From Thiodiazotropha sp040791665 (lineage in GTDB: Bacteria > Pseudomonadota > Gammaproteobacteria > Chromatiales > Chromatiaceae), in the NCBI GenBank assembly GCA_040791665.1, contig JBFNNX010000023.1, forward strand, positions 1 through 64,000: a stretch of DNA of 64,000 bases. Direction: 5' to 3'. Shown here in pieces: positions 16,056 through 24,842 of this stretch. Made by a program: the position numbers and the translations under genes. Under the pieces are notes generated by a model, which was not told the origin of the DNA, did no database searches, and was given only the letters and a program-made list of their open reading frames with translations. How positions within the stretch are numbered: the first letter of the stretch is position 1; every line of letters starts with the position of its first letter.

Positions 16056-19000
16056 ATGAAACGCTCGATTAATTTCGCAGACATGTTCCACAATGAGGTC
16101 ACGGCCTGGGTCGTCCTGGGTATCTCCCTCATCATCACTGGCCTTGGCTGGTTCATTGCCGACAGCTATGTCGAGAGACGCGCCGCTGACCGCTTTCAAT
16201 TCGAGGTGGAGGACGCTCGCCAGCGCATCCTCAAACGTATGCTTGACTACGAACAGGTACTGCGAGGGGGTGTGGCCCTGTTCGACACCTTGGGACGCAC
16301 GGCCACCCGTCAGGAATGGCGCCACTATGTTCGGACCTTGCAGATTCAGACCTACTTCCCGGGTATCCAGGGGATAGGATTCTCGACGATGCTAATGCCT
16401 TCGAAGCTGCAAGCGCATATCGATGCTGTACGTGAGGGGGGATTTCCCGACTATCAGGTTCGACCGGGCGGAGAGCGGGAACTCTACAGCGCCATCGTCT
16501 ACCTGGAGCCTTTCGACTGGCGCAATCAGCGTGCCTTCGGTTACGACATGTTCTCCAATCCGATGCGTCGCTCCGCCATGGAGCGCGCCAGGGATACGGG
16601 AAAGCCTTCGGTTTCTGGCAAGGTGACCCTGGTCCAAGAGACCAAGGAGGATGTTCAGGCCGGTTTTCTTGTCTATCTACCTGTCTACCGTTCCGGCCTG
16701 CCGACGAAGACTGTGGCCCAACGCAGGGAAGCGCACGTCGGTTTTGTTTATGCCCCGTTTCGCGTGACCGACCTGATGAAGGGAATTCTCGGCAGCGAGA
16801 CGCCGGACGTCGGATTTGTGATATACGATGGGCAAGAAGAGCAAGACGATGCCTCACTGCTTTATAACAGCAACCCCGGCGATCTATGGAAAAATCAGGC
16901 CGCACAACAGTTGTTAAGTGCCATTGAGTTACCGGGGCGTACCTGGACGGTCCATTTCCACAGTCGCCCCTCCTTTGATATCAACATGTCCAGCACGCAA
17001 CCGGAACTGATCGCTTTCGGTGGTCTGACAGTGGATATTCTGCTGTTCCTTGTAATCTGGTCCCTGGCGGGCGAGCGTCGGCGAGTGCAGGCCAAGGCCG
17101 AAGCGATGACGGCGGATATACGCAATGTCACGCAGCGCCTCAATCTGGCTCAGGAATCCGCTCAGATCGGCACATGGGATTATAATCTGATTAGTGGTGA
17201 GCTGATCTGGGATGATCGTCTCTATCTGATGTATGACATGCCTAAAGAGAGCTTTAGCGGCGGCTTCGATGCCTGGCAGGGTCGTGTCCATCCAGATGAC
17301 CTGGAGAGAACGGAGAAGGAGTTCAAGTTGGCCATCGAGGGTGGACGGCGCTTTCATACTCACTTTCGCATTCTGCATAGAAACGGCGATATCCGGGTGC
17401 TCGAGGCGTATGCCAGTGTCTTGAGGGATGAGATGGGTAAGCCCTATCGCGTGGTTGGCGTCAATCTCGACATCACTGAAAGACGAGAGACTGAGGAACG
17501 ACTGCTGCTCGCGGCGAGTGTTTTCGATCATGCCCATGAAGGCATCGTTGTCACTGATCCCGAGGAGCGCATCCTTGAGGTCAACCCCACATTTACAGAA
17601 TTGACCGGATATTCCCGGGACGAGGTGATCGGCCAGACCCCCAGGGTGCTCAAATCAGGCCATCACGACACGGCATTCTATAAAAAGATGTGGATTGAAC
17701 TGAAGCAAAGGGGGTTCTGGCGAGGTGAGATCTGGAACCGGCGAAAAAACGGTGAAATCTATGCTGAATTTCTGACCATCTCAACGGTGCGGAACCCGCA
17801 GGATAAGATTACCCGCTATGTGGCGGTATTCTCCGACATCACCACCCTTAAGGATCAGCAGGCGCGTTTGGAACGCATGGCGCACTACGATGTGCTGACT
17901 CAGCTGCCGAACCGGGTGCTGCTGGCGGATCGCATGCGGCAGGCCATGGTCCAAGCCCAGCGCACAGACAAGCAGCTGGCGATTTGTTATCTCGATCTGG
18001 ATGGTTTCAAACCGGTCAATGACACTTACGGCCATGATATCGGCGATAAGCTGTTGATCAAGGTGGCGCATCGTCTCGCAGAGCACCTGCGGGCCAGTGA
18101 CAGTGTTTCCCGCTTGGGAGGAGACGAATTTGTCCTCTTGTTCAGCAACCTTGAGGGCGTCCCGGATTGCGAGCGGGCGCTGACCCGGTTACTCGAGGCG
18201 GTATCGACTACTCACGCAATCGATGGACACCGCATCCAGATCTCGGCAAGTATCGGGGTGACCCTCTATCCCCAGGATAATGTGGATGCCGATACCCTGC
18301 TGCGCCATGCGGACCAGGCGATGTACCGCGCCAAGGAGAGCGGCCGCAATCGCTTTCATCTTTTTGACCCGGAACAGGATCGCCAAGCCCGCGTCCACCG
18401 GAAGGCGCTGGAGCGTATCGAACTGGCGCTGCAGAACGACGAATTCCATCTCTATTACCAGCCTAAAGTGGATATGCGGCATGGCCACGTCTTGGGTGCA
18501 GAAGCCCTGATTCGTTGGCAACATCCGGAAAAGGGGCTGTTGCCGCCCAGCGAGTTTTTGCCTGTCGTAGAAGAAACCGATTTCGCCGCCAGACTTGGTG
18601 AGTGGGTGCTGCATGAAGCCTTGCGACAGCTGGGCGAATGGAAACGGTCTGGGTTCGAGACAAATGTCAGTGTCAACATCTCGGGAAGGCATTTTCAGCA
18701 GGACGGTTTTGTAAATCGCCTGGGTTCAATACTTAATGATTATCCCAGAATATCGCCGCAACGATTGGAATTGGAGGTACTGGAGACCACGGCAATCGGA
18801 GATATTAATCTTGCCTCTCGGATGATCGAAGAGTGCCGCGTTTTGGGCGTATCTGTCTCCCTGGATGATTTCGGCACCGGATACTCCTCGTTAACCTATC
18901 TTAAGCGGCTGCCGGTGGATATCATCAAGATAGACCAGTCCTTCGTTCGGGATATGCTGCAGGATCCGGATGACCTGGCGATTATCGAAGGTATCGTGGG

Positions 19001-19214
19001 TCTGAGCCAGGCCTTTCATCGCCAAGTTATCGCGGAAGGCGTGGAGAGTCGGGAGCACGGGGAGATGCTGTTGCACCTGGGTTGCGAGTATGGGCAGGGG
19101 TATGGCATCGCTCAGCCTATGTGTGCAGCGGACTTGCCAGGCTGGGTGGAATCCTATGTACCGTACAGATCATGGCAGGAAGCTGGAGAAGAAAAAAACG
19201 AAGATCACAGGTGA
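16056..19214 (+). CDS. CHASE-PAS-PAS-GGDEF-EAL c-di-GMP protein
   Basis: A 1052-residue bifunctional-type protein. Helix 1 (about 13-37) and helix 2 (about 320-340) bracket a periplasmic CHASE domain (YEQVLRGGVALFDT ... YFPGIQGIGFSTML). Two PAS/PAC units follow (about 365-480 and 490-605), then GGDEF (about 615-775) with intact GGDEF and an inhibition site RASD. The EAL domain (about 785-1035) has the AEALIRW motif, the DDFGTGYSSL loop and KIDQSFV. Both catalytic sites look competent, so it may make or break c-di-GMP depending on the CHASE/PAS inputs. CHASE domains sense small extracellular ligands. The ATG at 16056 lacks a strong ribosome site. Confidence 0.92.
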   Translation: MKRSINFADMFHNEVTAWVVLGISLIITGLGWFIADSYVERRAADRFQFEVEDARQRILKRMLDYEQVLRGGVALFDTLGRTATRQEWRHYVRTLQIQTYFPGIQGIGFSTMLMPSKLQAHIDAVREGGFPDYQVRPGGERELYSAIVYLEPFDWRNQRAFGYDMFSNPMRRSAMERARDTGKPSVSGKVTLVQETKEDVQAGFLVYLPVYRSGLPTKTVAQRREAHVGFVYAPFRVTDLMKGILGSETPDVGFVIYDGQEEQDDASLLYNSNPGDLWKNQAAQQLLSAIELPGRTWTVHFHSRPSFDINMSSTQPELIAFGGLTVDILLFLVIWSLAGERRRVQAKAEAMTADIRNVTQRLNLAQESAQIGTWDYNLISGELIWDDRLYLMYDMPKESFSGGFDAWQGRVHPDDLERTEKEFKLAIEGGRRFHTHFRILHRNGDIRVLEAYASVLRDEMGKPYRVVGVNLDITERRETEERLLLAASVFDHAHEGIVVTDPEERILEVNPTFTELTGYSRDEVIGQTPRVLKSGHHDTAFYKKMWIELKQRGFWRGEIWNRRKNGEIYAEFLTISTVRNPQDKITRYVAVFSDITTLKDQQARLERMAHYDVLTQLPNRVLLADRMRQAMVQAQRTDKQLAICYLDLDGFKPVNDTYGHDIGDKLLIKVAHRLAEHLRASDSVSRLGGDEFVLLFSNLEGVPDCERALTRLLEAVSTTHAIDGHRIQISASIGVTLYPQDNVDADTLLRHADQAMYRAKESGRNRFHLFDPEQDRQARVHRKALERIELALQNDEFHLYYQPKVDMRHGHVLGAEALIRWQHPEKGLLPPSEFLPVVEETDFAARLGEWVLHEALRQLGEWKRSGFETNVSVNISGRHFQQDGFVNRLGSILNDYPRISPQRLELEVLETTAIGDINLASRMIEECRVLGVSVSLDDFGTGYSSLTYLKRLPVDIIKIDQSFVRDMLQDPDDLAIIEGIVGLSQAFHRQVIAEGVESREHGEMLLHLGCEYGQGYGIAQPMCAADLPGWVESYVPYRSWQEAGEEKNEDHR

Positions 19215-19337
19215 AGCCACCCAAATGGATCGCAAGATCCGGTAAAAAATCCCTCGAAAGTTCACTACCGAAGAGAAGAGAAATCGAGCGTTTTTCGAAG
19301 CAGGCAAACGAAGTTTAGCGGGCGATACAACATGACT

Positions 19338-19757
19338 TCAGTCTGGTATAGGGAATCGCAGAACTATTTTCATCTCCGGGGTGATTTCGCTACTCTCCAA
19401 ATACGAAATTGTAGTTGCGTGACGCTTCATGTACTCGATCATTTCCTGTTTACTGGAAAAGGATCTCGGCGGTTTACCCTTGCCGGTGAAAATCAGTGTG
19501 GTCCAGTAGGATTTGAGCTGGATCGGCGTTTTATTGGAGATAAGACGGTAGAACGTATCACGCAATCGATTGTCTCGGACTTCGATCAGTATCGCTTTTT
19601 TACCATCGGCTAAGCGATTAGTCTTGGATAGAAACAAGTTGGAGACCTCTTGTTTGCTGAGAGAGTCGATCGGGGAATCTGCAGTCACCACGACCGCAAT
19701 CTCGGCGTGGAACAGCGATACATGGCATAGCAGGAGGAGAAGAATCAACCGTTTCAT
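19338..19757 (-). CDS. Small PstS-like periplasmic protein
   Basis: A 139-residue exported protein with a signal peptide (MKRLILLLLLCHVSLFHAE). The mature part (SKQEVSNLFLSKTNRLADGKKAI...DTFYRLISNKTPIQLKSYWTTLIFTGKGKPPRSF) matches the small single-lobe phosphate-binding-like proteins. In many gammaproteobacteria these sit beside chemotaxis or GGDEF/EAL genes. It is convergent with the CHASE-GGDEF-EAL gene, so it may supply its ligand; this is inferred from position only. Too short for a complete two-lobed ABC transporter binding protein. Confidence 0.7.
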   Translation of the reverse strand: MKRLILLLLLCHVSLFHAEIAVVVTADSPIDSLSKQEVSNLFLSKTNRLADGKKAILIEVRDNRLRDTFYRLISNKTPIQLKSYWTTLIFTGKGKPPRSFSSKQEMIEYMKRHATTISYLESSEITPEMKIVLRFPIPD

Positions 19758-19927
19758 CAGAAGATCCCTTCCAGCAAAATAGTGAAGACATTTGCCTCAC
19801 TATCTACACGACCACGTAGCGGATCGGTTTCATCGACAATATCGATGCGTTCAATTCGAGCTTTAATTTTATTTTATTACAGGCAATTCAAGGGATCAGA
19901 GCCCTTTTCAGCGTTATTGCCAACGCA

Positions 19928-20815
19928 TTACAAACCTCTTTGCCACTCCTCACGAAAATTCGTCAACTCTGGGTTTGTGATTGCGCTACGGACTTGGTTC
20001 AGTAGCCTTTCCTTGTCCTTGTTCAGCACCCCTTTGAGTATCAGATAATTCGACGCGTGATCGCTACGGAATATGGTCTTCTCGAGTTCAAGCGCGGATA
20101 ACAAAACCTCCATCTCCTCGAGCAATTGACGCAGATTCAACATTTCAAACTCCCCGGCGTATCCCTGCTGCAGGCGTTGCTGCCCCTTTGGGAAGCTAAC
20201 GACCAGCGTGGCGAGGTATTCGGGTTGCGATTCATTCATCAGCGAAGCCGAATTGAGTGCGTGCTGTTCGCTGTAGCGTGTCCCGCCAAGGCCGTTCAGA
20301 ATCATCACCGAACGCCTGATTCCCGCCTGCTGCAGCTTCAACAGGGCATCCAGCGAAGTTTGCCAGGTCTCGCCTTTTTCGACCCGCTCCAGCACCAGAT
20401 CATCACCTGTTTCACAACCGATATAGAGCAGTTCCAATCCCATCTGACGTAGTGTCTGCAATTCATCAACGGACTTGTTTTTGATGTTGCGCGGCAGACA
20501 GTAAGCCGATACCCGTTGGATATCGGGCAGATATTCGTTAATGGCCTGCATGATCTGATGCAATCGGCGATATGAGAGTGTCATCGCATCGCCGTCGGCG
20601 AGAAACACGCGCCGCACCGGGATCTTCATACTGACGAAATGCTGCAGCTCTTTGCGGATCGCTTCAATGGGTTTGGGTTTGAATCGTTTCTGCGGTTCCG
20701 TATACATTTCGCAGAAGGTGCATCTGTTCCAGGAACAGCCATTGGTGACCTGCAGGATCAATGACTCTGCCTCACTGGGTGGGCGGAAAACGGGTTCTAC
20801 GTAGCTGAACAACAT
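19928..20815 (-). CDS. Radical SAM protein
   Basis: About 295 residues from the ATG at 20813-20815; a longer frame to 20929 would overlap the upstream gene. The iron-sulfur motif is NGCSWNRCTFCEMY (C-x4-C-x2-C), a variant of the radical SAM cysteine triad known in a COG1032-type branch. SAM-binding features follow (VFLADGDAM, YIGCETGDD, SVMILNGLGGTRYSEQH). Reaction unknown. It lies downstream of the BNR-repeat gene, 29 bases after its stop, in the same direction, so the three genes from 22242 down to 19928 form a likely operon. Confidence 0.82.
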   Translation of the reverse strand: MLFSYVEPVFRPPSEAESLILQVTNGCSWNRCTFCEMYTEPQKRFKPKPIEAIRKELQHFVSMKIPVRRVFLADGDAMTLSYRRLHQIMQAINEYLPDIQRVSAYCLPRNIKNKSVDELQTLRQMGLELLYIGCETGDDLVLERVEKGETWQTSLDALLKLQQAGIRRSVMILNGLGGTRYSEQHALNSASLMNESQPEYLATLVVSFPKGQQRLQQGYAGEFEMLNLRQLLEEMEVLLSALELEKTIFRSDHASNYLILKGVLNKDKERLLNQVRSAITNPELTNFREEWQRGL

Positions 20816-20844
20816 GTGAAGATGAGATTGCCCTTTGTTGGATG

Positions 20845-21951
20845 TCAGGCTTGGAATTGCACACACAATATCGGCGGTAGATGGTGACTGACGGTCTGCC
20901 AGGCGTCGCCCTGATCTTCGCTGATCCACAATGAGCCGGTGGTGCTGCCGAAGGCGAGCCGCTCACCCTGGTCGTCTACATCAAGCGCATGCCGGTAGAC
21001 CAGGTCGTAGGCATGGGCCTGCGGCAGGCCGGTATCGAGGATCTCGAACCGTTCGCCACCGTTGCGGGTGCGGGTGACCACCAGCCGCCCATCAACGGGA
21101 ATGCGCTGCTCATCCTTCTGTGCGGGGACAAACCAGGCGGTGTCGGGATCGGTGGGGTGCACCGCAACCGCAAAACCGAAACCGGAGGGATGGACATCCT
21201 CCAGCTCCCGCCAGCGCCTGCCTCCGTCGTCACTGATGAAGACACCGTTATGGTGCTGCATCCAGAGGCGGTCCGGGTGGGCGGGACAGCGCACAATACG
21301 ATGGGGATCCTGGGTGAGCGGATCGGCCGCCTGGTCAGGCGGCATATAGGCGCTGCGCAGCCCCTCGCCGATCAACTCCCAGTGGTCCCCGCTGTCGTCT
21401 GATGTCCAGACCCCGCCCACCGATACGCCGACCGTGACATGGGCCGGATCGCGGGGATCGACCAAGATCGAGTGGATGCCGGCGAAGTCGAAGCCGCCGC
21501 CCATCCACTGCCTGCGTCTGGGGTCGTCCCACAGGGCGCGTATCAGCGTCCAGCTGTCGCCGCCGTCGGTGGAACGGAAGAGACCGCCGGGAATGACGCC
21601 GCACCAGAGTTCCCCCGGCATACCGGCCGCCAGGGACCAGATCTTCTGGGTGCTCCAGGGTATCTCCAGGCCGCGAAAAGGATCCCTGTCCTCCAGACCG
21701 TCCGGCTTGTCGGGAAAGGCGGGCACCGATGCCTCGATCCAGTTGTTGCCGTCGTCCCGGGAACGCTGCATTTTGACGCCGAAATGGCCCAAGTCGAGGG
21801 CGGCATGGATGCGGCCGCTGCCTGGCAGCGCCAATATCATGGAGACCGGGTCGCCCAAAAACCAGCTCCGCTCGATCTCCCAGCGCCCCTCGCCCGCCCG
21901 CACGATGCGAAACAGCCCTTTATGCGTTCCCACCAACAAACGATCGCCCAT
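20845..21951 (-). CDS. BNR/sialidase-like beta-propeller protein
   Basis: A 368-residue protein with repeated Asp-box (BNR) motifs: STDGGDSWTLI, SDDSGDHWELI, SDDGGRRWREL and SEDQGDAWQTV. These mark the turns of a six- or seven-bladed beta propeller. No signal peptide, so probably cytoplasmic. Such proteins are annotated as exo-alpha-sialidase-like, but the sialidase catalytic arginine triad cannot be confirmed and enzyme activity is doubtful. The start is three bases after the stop of the ThiS/MoaD-like gene; this pairing of a BNR propeller with a ubiquitin-like sulfur-carrier protein is one I associate with proteobacteria. Confidence 0.82.
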   Translation of the reverse strand: MGDRLLVGTHKGLFRIVRAGEGRWEIERSWFLGDPVSMILALPGSGRIHAALDLGHFGVKMQRSRDDGNNWIEASVPAFPDKPDGLEDRDPFRGLEIPWSTQKIWSLAAGMPGELWCGVIPGGLFRSTDGGDSWTLIRALWDDPRRRQWMGGGFDFAGIHSILVDPRDPAHVTVGVSVGGVWTSDDSGDHWELIGEGLRSAYMPPDQAADPLTQDPHRIVRCPAHPDRLWMQHHNGVFISDDGGRRWRELEDVHPSGFGFAVAVHPTDPDTAWFVPAQKDEQRIPVDGRLVVTRTRNGGERFEILDTGLPQAHAYDLVYRHALDVDDQGERLAFGSTTGSLWISEDQGDAWQTVSHHLPPILCVQFQA

Positions 21952-21954
21952 GGC

Positions 21955-22242
21955 CTAGCCTCCCGAGAGTGCCTGAATGACGAAGACTTCGCTTTCCGAT
22001 CCCAGTGCGTCGCTCAATCGCCGCCGGTCATGCAGACCCCGGCCATCCACCATCACAATGACATGGTTGCGCACCGCTCCCTGATCATCCAGCACATAGC
22101 CCCGCACGTCCGGCCACTGGCTGAAATAACAGTCGAAGAGCTGGGCGACCGTCGCCGCATCGAAAGCCGCATCCGGGCAGGGGGTGTGGCGTGTGAGATT
22201 GGAGGTGAACGAGAGCGTCGGCATAGCTGGAATGGTAGACAA
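21955..22242 (-). CDS. MoaD/ThiS-family ubiquitin-like protein
   Basis: A 95-residue (or 89 from the inner ATG at 22224) small beta-grasp protein. It ends in the diglycine tail ALSGG, which in MoaD and ThiS is activated as a thiocarboxylate for sulfur transfer. Internal features fit: TVAQLFDCYF helix, GYVLDDQGAVRNHVIVMVDG strand pair and SEVFVIQALSGG. Molybdopterin or thiamine partners are not nearby. It is followed at three bases by the BNR propeller gene, so its partner may be that protein rather than MoaE or ThiG. Confidence 0.8.
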   Translation of the reverse strand: MSTIPAMPTLSFTSNLTRHTPCPDAAFDAATVAQLFDCYFSQWPDVRGYVLDDQGAVRNHVIVMVDGRGLHDRRRLSDALGSESEVFVIQALSGG

Positions 22243-22294
22243 TTATCTGTGGAAATGACATGTTTCCAATACGCTTGATAATAGTGCAAAAACC

Positions 22295-22348
22295 AGGGTA
22301 AGAGAGAAATTGTTTCTCCAAAATTAAAGGCAATCGCTCTCTGACCCT
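22295..22348. repeat. REP-like imperfect palindrome
   Basis: Left arm 22295-22312 (AGGGTAAGAGAGAAATTG) and right arm 22331-22348 (CAATCGCTCTCTGACCCT) pair with three mismatches. Sequence is related to the long palindrome at 11516 and the small one at 22975. It lies between two minus-strand genes. Confidence 0.6.
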
Positions 22349-22380
22349 CCTAATCCACCAGATCCCAAAAAGGTTATTGC

Positions 22381-22737
22381 TTAGTCGATGATATTGACGC
22401 AGTCGCCGCCTTCACAGCCGCCACTCGGATCGTAGACACCGTGAGGGCTGACATAGGATTGGCCGCCCCAGGAACCGCCACGATAGTTCTGGGCATCTCT
22501 GTATGTGTTACCGCGGTGCATAGGATTGTTTGCGTTGACCCAGTTACCATAGCCATCCGTCAGATAGTCTCCGGGTATCACCTGGCCGTAAACCTGAATG
22601 GTCAGAGCGCATTCCTGTTGGCTCATCGGGCGACCGTTTACAGTTGCATTACAGGCAGCCTGGGCTGCCTCGCTTGATATAAAAGATATTACTGCCAACA
22701 CGGTGGTAGAAAAAACAGCTCGTTTCATTGAGTTCAT
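22381..22737 (-). CDS. Small secreted protein, unknown function
   Basis: A 118-residue protein with a clear signal peptide (MKRAVFSTTVLAVISFISS..AAQA, cleavage before ACNATV). The mature chain begins with a two-cysteine segment (ACNATVNGRPMSQQECALTIQVYGQVIPGDYLTD) then a GNWVNANNPMHRGN motif and a low-complexity Gly/Ser/Tyr-rich tail ending CEGGDCVNIID. The NGRPMSxxEC...YG.VxPGxYLxDxxGNWV pattern recurs in short gammaproteobacterial exported proteins of unknown function. The start could be the second Met, three codons in. Confidence 0.65.
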   Translation of the reverse strand: MNSMKRAVFSTTVLAVISFISSEAAQAACNATVNGRPMSQQECALTIQVYGQVIPGDYLTDGYGNWVNANNPMHRGNTYRDAQNYRGGSWGGQSYVSPHGVYDPSGGCEGGDCVNIID

Positions 22738-22974
22738 ATTCTGATCTCCACTGTTTTAATCCTTGTTCAGCTTATACGCATGAAGAACCAGTTTGTCTCC
22801 CTGTTTCAACATTACGTGATCTAATTAATGACTCCGGAAAATTATCTTCAATGTTACTGCACGATTCTCCTGGCTTTGCATATCCAATAAAAACGGGATT
22901 TCGTTGCATCCACTATAGACACTACAAACTACGTTTGTTGAGGTAAAATTACCTTTACTTTGGAAAAAACGAAC

Positions 22975-22997
22975 TCAGAGAGGAGTTACTCTCTGAC
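22975..22997. repeat. Short REP-like palindrome
   Basis: TCAGAGAG (22975-22982) pairs with CTCTCTGA (22990-22997), with a seven-base loop, followed by CCC as in the other two members of this palindrome family. It is downstream of the hemerythrin gene (minus strand) and could end its transcript. Confidence 0.5.
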
Positions 22998-23032
22998 CCA
23001 CTTTATCGCAGGAAACCGCTGGCAAACAATGC

Positions 23033-23434
23033 CTACATCGCTTCGACAAGATAAGAACCCAACTTCATATCTGCAACAAGGATATGCTCAGTCAACCAAT
23101 GCTCCAGAAACTCGAAATCTTTGTTTGAGATCCTTCTGCCCGTCTGCATAAATTTCTGCTGCAGCTCTTTGGCGCTTTCGATTAAGTTCTGATGCTCCGC
23201 CTTATGCTCTTCAAAATCCTCATAATCATACTTCAGCATCAAGCGCTCTTCATGCCTGAAGTGCCAGACGGTGCAACATATCAGCTCTTCCAATACCGCC
23301 TCTTGATAGTCTGCTGGATCCCCATCCGCTACAGCATGATTGAGAATGTTAAATAGATCCACCAGTCTGCGATGATCTTCGTCGATCTCATCGACCTCGA
23401 CACTTAGTGTTTTGTTCCAAACCAAATCTTTCAC
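23033..23434 (-). CDS. Bacteriohemerythrin
   Basis: A 133-residue four-helix di-iron oxygen-binding protein. The ligand set is complete: H21 (EDHRRL), H58 and E62 (HFRHEE), H77 and H81 (HKAEH), then His and Asp in EHILVAD near the C-terminus. Bacteriohemerythrins bind O2 reversibly and serve as O2 carriers, stores or sensors. Single-domain and cytoplasmic. One of two in this window (the other at 56312), fitting an organism that meets oxygen fluctuations. No operon partner; a palindrome lies just downstream. Confidence 0.92.
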   Translation of the reverse strand: MKDLVWNKTLSVEVDEIDEDHRRLVDLFNILNHAVADGDPADYQEAVLEELICCTVWHFRHEERLMLKYDYEDFEEHKAEHQNLIESAKELQQKFMQTGRRISNKDFEFLEHWLTEHILVADMKLGSYLVEAM

Positions 23435-23901
23435 GACTTTTCTCCACTTGAGTTGACCTTAGGCCATGATGTTTCCAAATTGTCTCATCGAGCGCCTACG
23501 CCTTCTGTTTCCTTATCAGGGCAGGCAAATTCGGAACCCTATTTCCCATTTTTGTACAACTCTGTTCTTTCTTTAACAAAATAATCCCAAATGTGCATTA
23601 CCCTATGTCAATTCCTATCAGTTGAGATCTGCCGGATTGATGACCCAGCAGCATAGAGTCGGATTTTTCCGCGATACTGACGATTGCCGCTTCGTGGCTG
23701 CAATGCAGAGGAGGACAACCGGGTCAGGGAAATTTTATGCTGACCCCGATTTTTACATGAGTCACCGGTTAGAGTGCGGGTGTCGGCTTTTTCAACGGAT
23801 GACTTTTATCGGTGAAATGGTCTACCAGCTTGAAAACAAACGGATAGAAAACGGGATTGGATTATTCAATGGCCGGGTTAGCAAGCCCAGTCCAACAGCA
23901 C
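23435..23901. other. Intergenic region with a GGGTCAG palindrome
   Basis: No gene seen. At about 23721-23746 a GGGTCAG ... CTGACCC inverted repeat (7-bp arms) resembles the REP-like palindromes elsewhere, without the AGAGAG core. The promoter of the hemerythrin gene should lie next to 23434. Confidence 0.4.
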
Positions 23902-24300
23902 CTACTTGGCCTGTACTTTCGGGCCTGTCAGCTGCTTACGATAGTCATTCAGCACCATCTCCGCCTGTTGAACCTCCTCGGCAGTCATCGCCGATGCAGC
24001 TGTCTGCTGGAAGCGTTCACCATATTTATCGCCGGACTCCTTGCTCAAACCAAACCAGACGTAGGCCATACCGTAATCCCTCTTGGTGCCGAGACCGTAG
24101 AGATACATACTGCCAAGCTTTCCGTAGGCACGGCTGTCACCGGCCAATGCTGCCGCCCGATACTCGGCAAAGGCGGCATCTCTGTCGCCCTTGCGATTCG
24201 CCATCTCACCCTCTTCAAATCCGGCAATGGCTGAAGTGACCGGTGTTATTAAAGCTATCAGGAGGAGTATTGATCTGGCTATCATGATGCATATCCTCAT
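23902..24300 (-). CDS. Exported Sel1-repeat protein
   Basis: A 132-residue protein with an N-terminal signal sequence (MIARSILLLIALITPVTSAIAG). Two Sel1-like/TPR-type helix pairs follow (GDRDAAFAEYRAAALAGDSRAYGKLGSMYLYGLGTKRDYGMAYVWFGLSKESGD). Sel1 repeats are protein-interaction scaffolds. The C-terminal helix (TAEEVQQAEMVLNDYRKQL) is common in such short periplasmic proteins. The start may be the fifth codon (MIARS). Partner unknown. Confidence 0.75.
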   Translation of the reverse strand: MRICIMIARSILLLIALITPVTSAIAGFEEGEMANRKGDRDAAFAEYRAAALAGDSRAYGKLGSMYLYGLGTKRDYGMAYVWFGLSKESGDKYGERFQQTAASAMTAEEVQQAEMVLNDYRKQLTGPKVQAK

Positions 24301-24842
24301 AGGGCTGACTTGGATGTTATTGATTTACGGTCTTTTACCACCAGCCGACAGAAAGACTTCCCCGTTAACCACAAAGCAGGGGTTGCTTGGCCAAGTGGCC
24401 GTCAGGATAGCTCAACAACGGGATCAGAGTAAACTTACTCCAACCCGACTCTCAGTTATGGAATTCCAACCTATTTGGGAGGCAGGGTAAACCACCGGGG
24501 GATGGCTTTCGTTATTGCCGCTTATTGATAAATTCATTCTGACAGACGACAAACCTGGGAGTGCGCACTCTGCGCATTGATTTTGATTTGCACATCATCG
24601 ACGGTCAGCGGCGGCCTACCGAGAGAGCAGTAACGCAGACACCCAATCTGAGTATCATCCAAGAAGACAGCACCTTACCCGAACGAGGTTCCTGAGCCAT
24701 TTAAAATTATCAATGATATCTCTACGTACCACACTTATGATCGGGTATACTGTTCAGGCAAGCAGATGAGGCAAATACCAGCCCGATATTCTATGAAAGC
24801 CTACTTCGACACGCTTCTTCTCATTCCAATCGCAGGCTAACC
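24301..24842. other. Intergenic region upstream of the FNR-like gene
   Basis: About 540 bases without a recognisable gene or repeat. The last 120 bases before 24843 should hold the regulator's promoter. I looked for a TTGAT-N4-ATCAA box that would indicate autoregulation and saw none. Confidence 0.4.
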
